Shown: piece after piece, positions 61,599 through 64,000 of the stretch | How the letters are laid out: each line of letters starts with the position of its first letter | Numbering within the stretch: position 1 is the stretch's first letter | Source: Shewanella halifaxensis HAW-EB4 | GTDB taxonomy: Bacteria > Pseudomonadota > Gammaproteobacteria > Enterobacterales > Shewanellaceae | NCBI RefSeq assembly: GCF_000019185.1 | Contig: NC_010334.1 | Coordinates: 3,534,001-3,598,000, forward strand | Direction: 5' to 3' | DNA length: 64,000 bases | Position numbers and translations under genes: made by a program | Notes under the pieces: model-generated | What the model was told of the DNA's origin: nothing | Seen by the model: the letters and a program-made list of their open reading frames with translations, nothing else | Databases searched by the model: none

Positions 61599-62870
61599 AT
61601 GAGCTTAGATAGCTTAAAAGATGTCTCTTACTTAAAAGATGGCTATTGTTTAAAAGATGTCAATTGCTTAAAAGACGTCTACATCTGCGATGCCATCAGA
61701 ACCCCGATTGGACGCTATGGTAGCGGCCTCTCATCAGTGCGCGCTGATGATCTCGCAGCCCTGCCGATTAAGGCGTTGATTGAGCGAAATCCTGATGTCG
61801 ACTGGCAACAATGTGATGACCTGCTGCTTGGCTGCGCCAACCAGTCCGGCGAAGATAACCGCAACATTGCGCGTATGGCAGGCTTGCTTGCAGGACTTCC
61901 CGTTGAAGTGCCTGGCTGCACCGTAAACCGTCTTTGTGGGTCTGGGCTTAACGCTCTAGGAGACGCCGCTCGCGCAATCCGCACTGGCGAGGCCGACTTG
62001 ATGATTGCAGGAGGCGTCGAGAGCATGTCTCGCGCGCCATTTGTGATGCCAAAGGCGACAAGCCCCTTCGCACGCTCAACCGAATTTTACGATACCACCA
62101 TGGGCTGGCGCTTTATCAACCCAGAGTTTGATAAGCACTATGGCACCGAGGCGATGCCGCAAACGGCGGAAAACTTAGCCCAAGACTTTGCCATCTCACG
62201 AGAGGCGCAGGATCGCTTTGCGCTATGGAGTCAGCAAAAAGCGGCTAGCGCCCAGGAAGCGGGTCTTTTCGATAATGAAATCGTTCCCGTCACTATCCCT
62301 GTGCGCCGCGGTGAGCCGACGGTTTTCAGCAAAGATGAACACCTACGTTTAAGCAGCTTAGAAAAACTCAGTAGCTTAAAACCACTATTTGACAAAGGAG
62401 CCATCACCGCTGGCAATGCCTCCGGCATCAATGATGGCGCTGCGGCGCTGCTATTAGCCTCGGCTGAAGGCGTAGTGCAACACAAGCTTAAACCTAGGGC
62501 TAAGATCTTGGGTATGGCTGTTGCCGGCGTGCCCCCTCGCGTTATGGGACTAGGACCCGTGCCTGCCACCAACAAGCTGCTAAAACGATTAAATCTGTCT
62601 TTGGATGATATGGATCTTTTAGAATTCAATGAGGCGTTTGCAGCGCAGGCGCTGACCTGCATCCGAGAGTTAGGATTAAAAGATGACGACCCCAGAATCA
62701 ACCCACAGGGCGGCGCCATCGCACTAGGTCATCCATTGGGGATGAGTGGTGCAAGGCTTGCGACCACCGCTGTCAATCAGCTTGAGCGCACCCAAGGACG
62801 TTACGCCCTGTGCACCATGTGTGTCGGCGTTGGTCAAGGCATTGCCATGATAATTGAAAGAGTTAGTTGA
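61599..62870 (+). CDS. Thiolase, 3-oxoadipyl-CoA thiolase-like (PcaF-like)
   Basis: 423 residues. The body begins DVYICDAIRTPIGRYG at about residue 26 and includes GCANQSGEDNRNIARMAGLL, which is characteristic of PcaF/PaaJ. The nucleophilic cysteine is C113 (VNRLCGSGL), with GGVESMSRAPFVMPKA, the ALGHPLGMSGARL histidine and the CTMCVGVGQG proton-transfer cysteine. It should cleave a beta-ketoacyl-CoA with CoA, releasing acetyl-CoA. The first 30 residues are an unusual four-fold repeat of a six-residue LKD unit, an expansion of the normal start. Last gene of the operon, 8 bp after the aminotransferase. Confidence 0.92.
   Translation: MSLDSLKDVSYLKDGYCLKDVNCLKDVYICDAIRTPIGRYGSGLSSVRADDLAALPIKALIERNPDVDWQQCDDLLLGCANQSGEDNRNIARMAGLLAGLPVEVPGCTVNRLCGSGLNALGDAARAIRTGEADLMIAGGVESMSRAPFVMPKATSPFARSTEFYDTTMGWRFINPEFDKHYGTEAMPQTAENLAQDFAISREAQDRFALWSQQKAASAQEAGLFDNEIVPVTIPVRRGEPTVFSKDEHLRLSSLEKLSSLKPLFDKGAITAGNASGINDGAAALLLASAEGVVQHKLKPRAKILGMAVAGVPPRVMGLGPVPATNKLLKRLNLSLDDMDLLEFNEAFAAQALTCIRELGLKDDDPRINPQGGAIALGHPLGMSGARLATTAVNQLERTQGRYALCTMCVGVGQGIAMIIERVS
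61614..61685 (+). repeat. Four 18-bp tandem repeats in the thiolase N-terminus
   Basis: Units start at 61614, 61632, 61650 and 61668, each reading TTAAAAGAT/C followed by variable codons, and encode LKDVSY, LKDGYC, LKDVNC and LKDVYI. The last unit is the native thiolase start (normally MKDVYI); the others look like in-frame copies of it. Confidence 0.9.
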
Positions 62871-62936
62871 AAGAGTTAACTAACTCGTAATAAATGCCAG
62901 TAAGAAATGGCGCAAGGAATAGCTGCTCCGTTCACA

Positions 62937-63029
<93 letters not shown>

Positions 63030-63053
63030 AGTATTATTCAGCCTAAGAAAACG

Positions 63054-63344
63054 CTAGTAGAAGAACAAGATTAACGCAACAAAAACTGTGATGACTCCCA
63101 AAAGGCTCAAGCTTCTAAGTACCGCCGTTGAATACTGAGTCTGTATCTCCGGGAATAGATAGAAGAAATAGGAAATAGATGGTATGGCTAAATAAAGCCC
63201 ACCAAGCCTCGAACTTGGCGGCACCTCGGTCCCGATTAAGGCCAACCCATAGGCCAAGAAAAGCCCGCTAAAAAGCCACTCAAAACGTCCAAACTCTCGG
63301 TATTTAAACAACACCAAAAGCAGGGGTAAAAATATCAATGCCAT
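63054..63344 (-). CDS. Small membrane protein of unknown function
   Basis: 96 residues with about three or four hydrophobic segments (MALIFLPLLLVLFKY, WLFSGLFLAYGLALIG, LYLAIPSISYFFYLF, LLGVITVFVALILFFY). No recognisable motif or clear operon partner. It stands alone between the hexanucleotide repeat and the nitrilase gene. Length and hydrophobicity make it a plausible gene, but without a strong ribosome-binding site it stays uncertain. Confidence 0.5.
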   Translation of the reverse strand: MALIFLPLLLVLFKYREFGRFEWLFSGLFLAYGLALIGTEVPPSSRLGGLYLAIPSISYFFYLFPEIQTQYSTAVLRSLSLLGVITVFVALILFFY

Positions 63345-63522
63345 TATCTGAACTTATCTCACAAAGCGACCTAGGTTAGAGCTACTGCTCTCCAAGCTTA
63401 ATCTAGCATTTAGTTCACTAATGGAATAGCCGTTATATGTTGCTATATAAAGACGTCCTTACTCAAAATTAACACAACGGAATAAGGTTTCGCTTATTAA
63501 CTCGAGTACTTAACTGTCATTC

Positions 63523-64000
63523 TTAACTGTTATTCTTAAATCTTACTGGTGACTGGCGAGACTTATCGACCTCAAGTATAAAAACATCTGGCCTCGAATA
63601 ATGCCCTGCAACATCCAGCGCACGCTTTGAGCTAGCCGCCTTTTCAACATCAATATCTAGCAGTATATAGCCCTTCTCTTTAGACATGGGGCCAGCTATG
63701 ATTTCGCCGCTTGGGGATACGATGAGCGAATCTCCGGGATTGATCCAATCCTCATCTGCCGGGTAGAGTCTATCGAGATCAGGAAAATCTTCTGGCAGAT
63801 CTTTTCTTTGCAGCGCTACGCCACAGCACAGTACCCAACATTTTCCCTCTCTAGCGATATGCTGCATAGTGCTAATCCAAGCATCACCGCTGTCATAGGT
63901 CGGTGCGATATATATTTCAACCCCCTGTGAATACAGGGCGTACCTCGCCAGAGGCATATAATTTTCCCAGCATATGAGGCTAGCAATTTTTCCAACTGGC
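63523..64000 (-). CDS. Nitrilase-family carbon-nitrogen hydrolase (partial, 5' end outside window)
   Basis: The C-terminal half of a nitrilase/cyanide-hydrolase family enzyme. The frame runs to the window edge and includes the catalytic cysteine context LICWENYMPLARYALY, followed by IYIAPTYDSGDAWISTMQHIAREGKCWVL and the later GDSLIVSPSGEIIAGP strand. The lysine and first glutamate of the triad lie outside. Conversion of a nitrile to the carboxylate and ammonia is expected; the substrate is unknown. It is convergent with the aminomutase operon. Confidence 0.92.
   Translation of the reverse strand, partial: PVGKIASLICWENYMPLARYALYSQGVEIYIAPTYDSGDAWISTMQHIAREGKCWVLCCGVALQRKDLPEDFPDLDRLYPADEDWINPGDSLIVSPSGEIIAGPMSKEKGYILLDIDVEKAASSKRALDVAGHYSRPDVFILEVDKSRQSPVRFKNNS

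Noticed and set aside
62231..62719. 162-codon minus-strand frame inside the thiolase gene
   Set aside because: Long but antisense to a well-conserved thiolase with all catalytic residues; composition is typical of a shadow.

Overview
The window looks like a chromosomal segment of a marine gammaproteobacterium, most probably a Shewanella. The inference rests on gene content: an extracellular DMSO-respiration cluster of the dmsEFAB-TorD type with MtrA/MtrB-like partners, two pentaheme nitrite reductases, a leucine/isovalerate (liu) operon end, and an E. coli-like rcsF-trmO pair. No rRNA, tRNA or CRISPR array was seen. One transposase-type gene is present.

Layout. 1-2700: the 3' end of a liu operon (biotin carboxylase C-terminus with a duplicated tail, HMG-CoA lyase, 3-oxoacid CoA-transferase A and B). 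2811-9312: an RND efflux pump with its adaptor, divergent from a two-component system. 9330-13127: a hypothetical gene, a membrane-anchored alpha/beta hydrolase and an SdsA-type alkylsulfatase. 13270-19187: a tandem segmental duplication in which each unit carries a type IV pilin-like gene, nrfA and a small single-TM protein; the second pilin and second TM gene are broken while both nrfA copies are intact. 19267-27479: RidA, a hypothetical gene and the dms operon on the minus strand. 28085-33923: a methyltransferase-like membrane protein, a DUF1176/LprI-like protein and a five-gene block of unknown membrane and exported proteins. 34145-35341: a TnpA_REP-like gene with a 135-bp tandem duplication over its start. 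35399-40323: a small membrane protein, LemA with two DUF3137-like paralogues, and thymidine kinase. 40702-46796: an M3 lipoprotein peptidase, a lysine-riboswitch-controlled NhaC-family transporter and etfBA behind a LiuR-like operator. 47142-54100: H-NS, a pair of amidohydrolase-fold proteins, rcsF, trmO and a hexapeptide acetyltransferase.

The most interesting region is 54430-62870. An APC permease is followed by a LysR regulator that is divergent from a tight operon: an unusual radical-SAM KamA-like aminomutase, PcaI- and PcaJ-like CoA-transferase subunits, a glutamate-1-semialdehyde-aminotransferase-like class III aminotransferase and a PcaF-like thiolase. Read as one pathway, this moves an alpha-amino group to the beta position, transaminates it to a beta-keto acid, activates that to the CoA ester and cleaves it thiolytically. 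The aminomutase appears to lack the two aspartates that bind the lysine side chain, and the last two steps look like 3-oxoadipate enzymes. A dicarboxylic amino acid such as 2-aminoadipate or glutamate is therefore a better guess than lysine.

The window ends inside a nitrilase-family gene on the minus strand. All family calls come from reading the translated sequences by eye; no database search was run.
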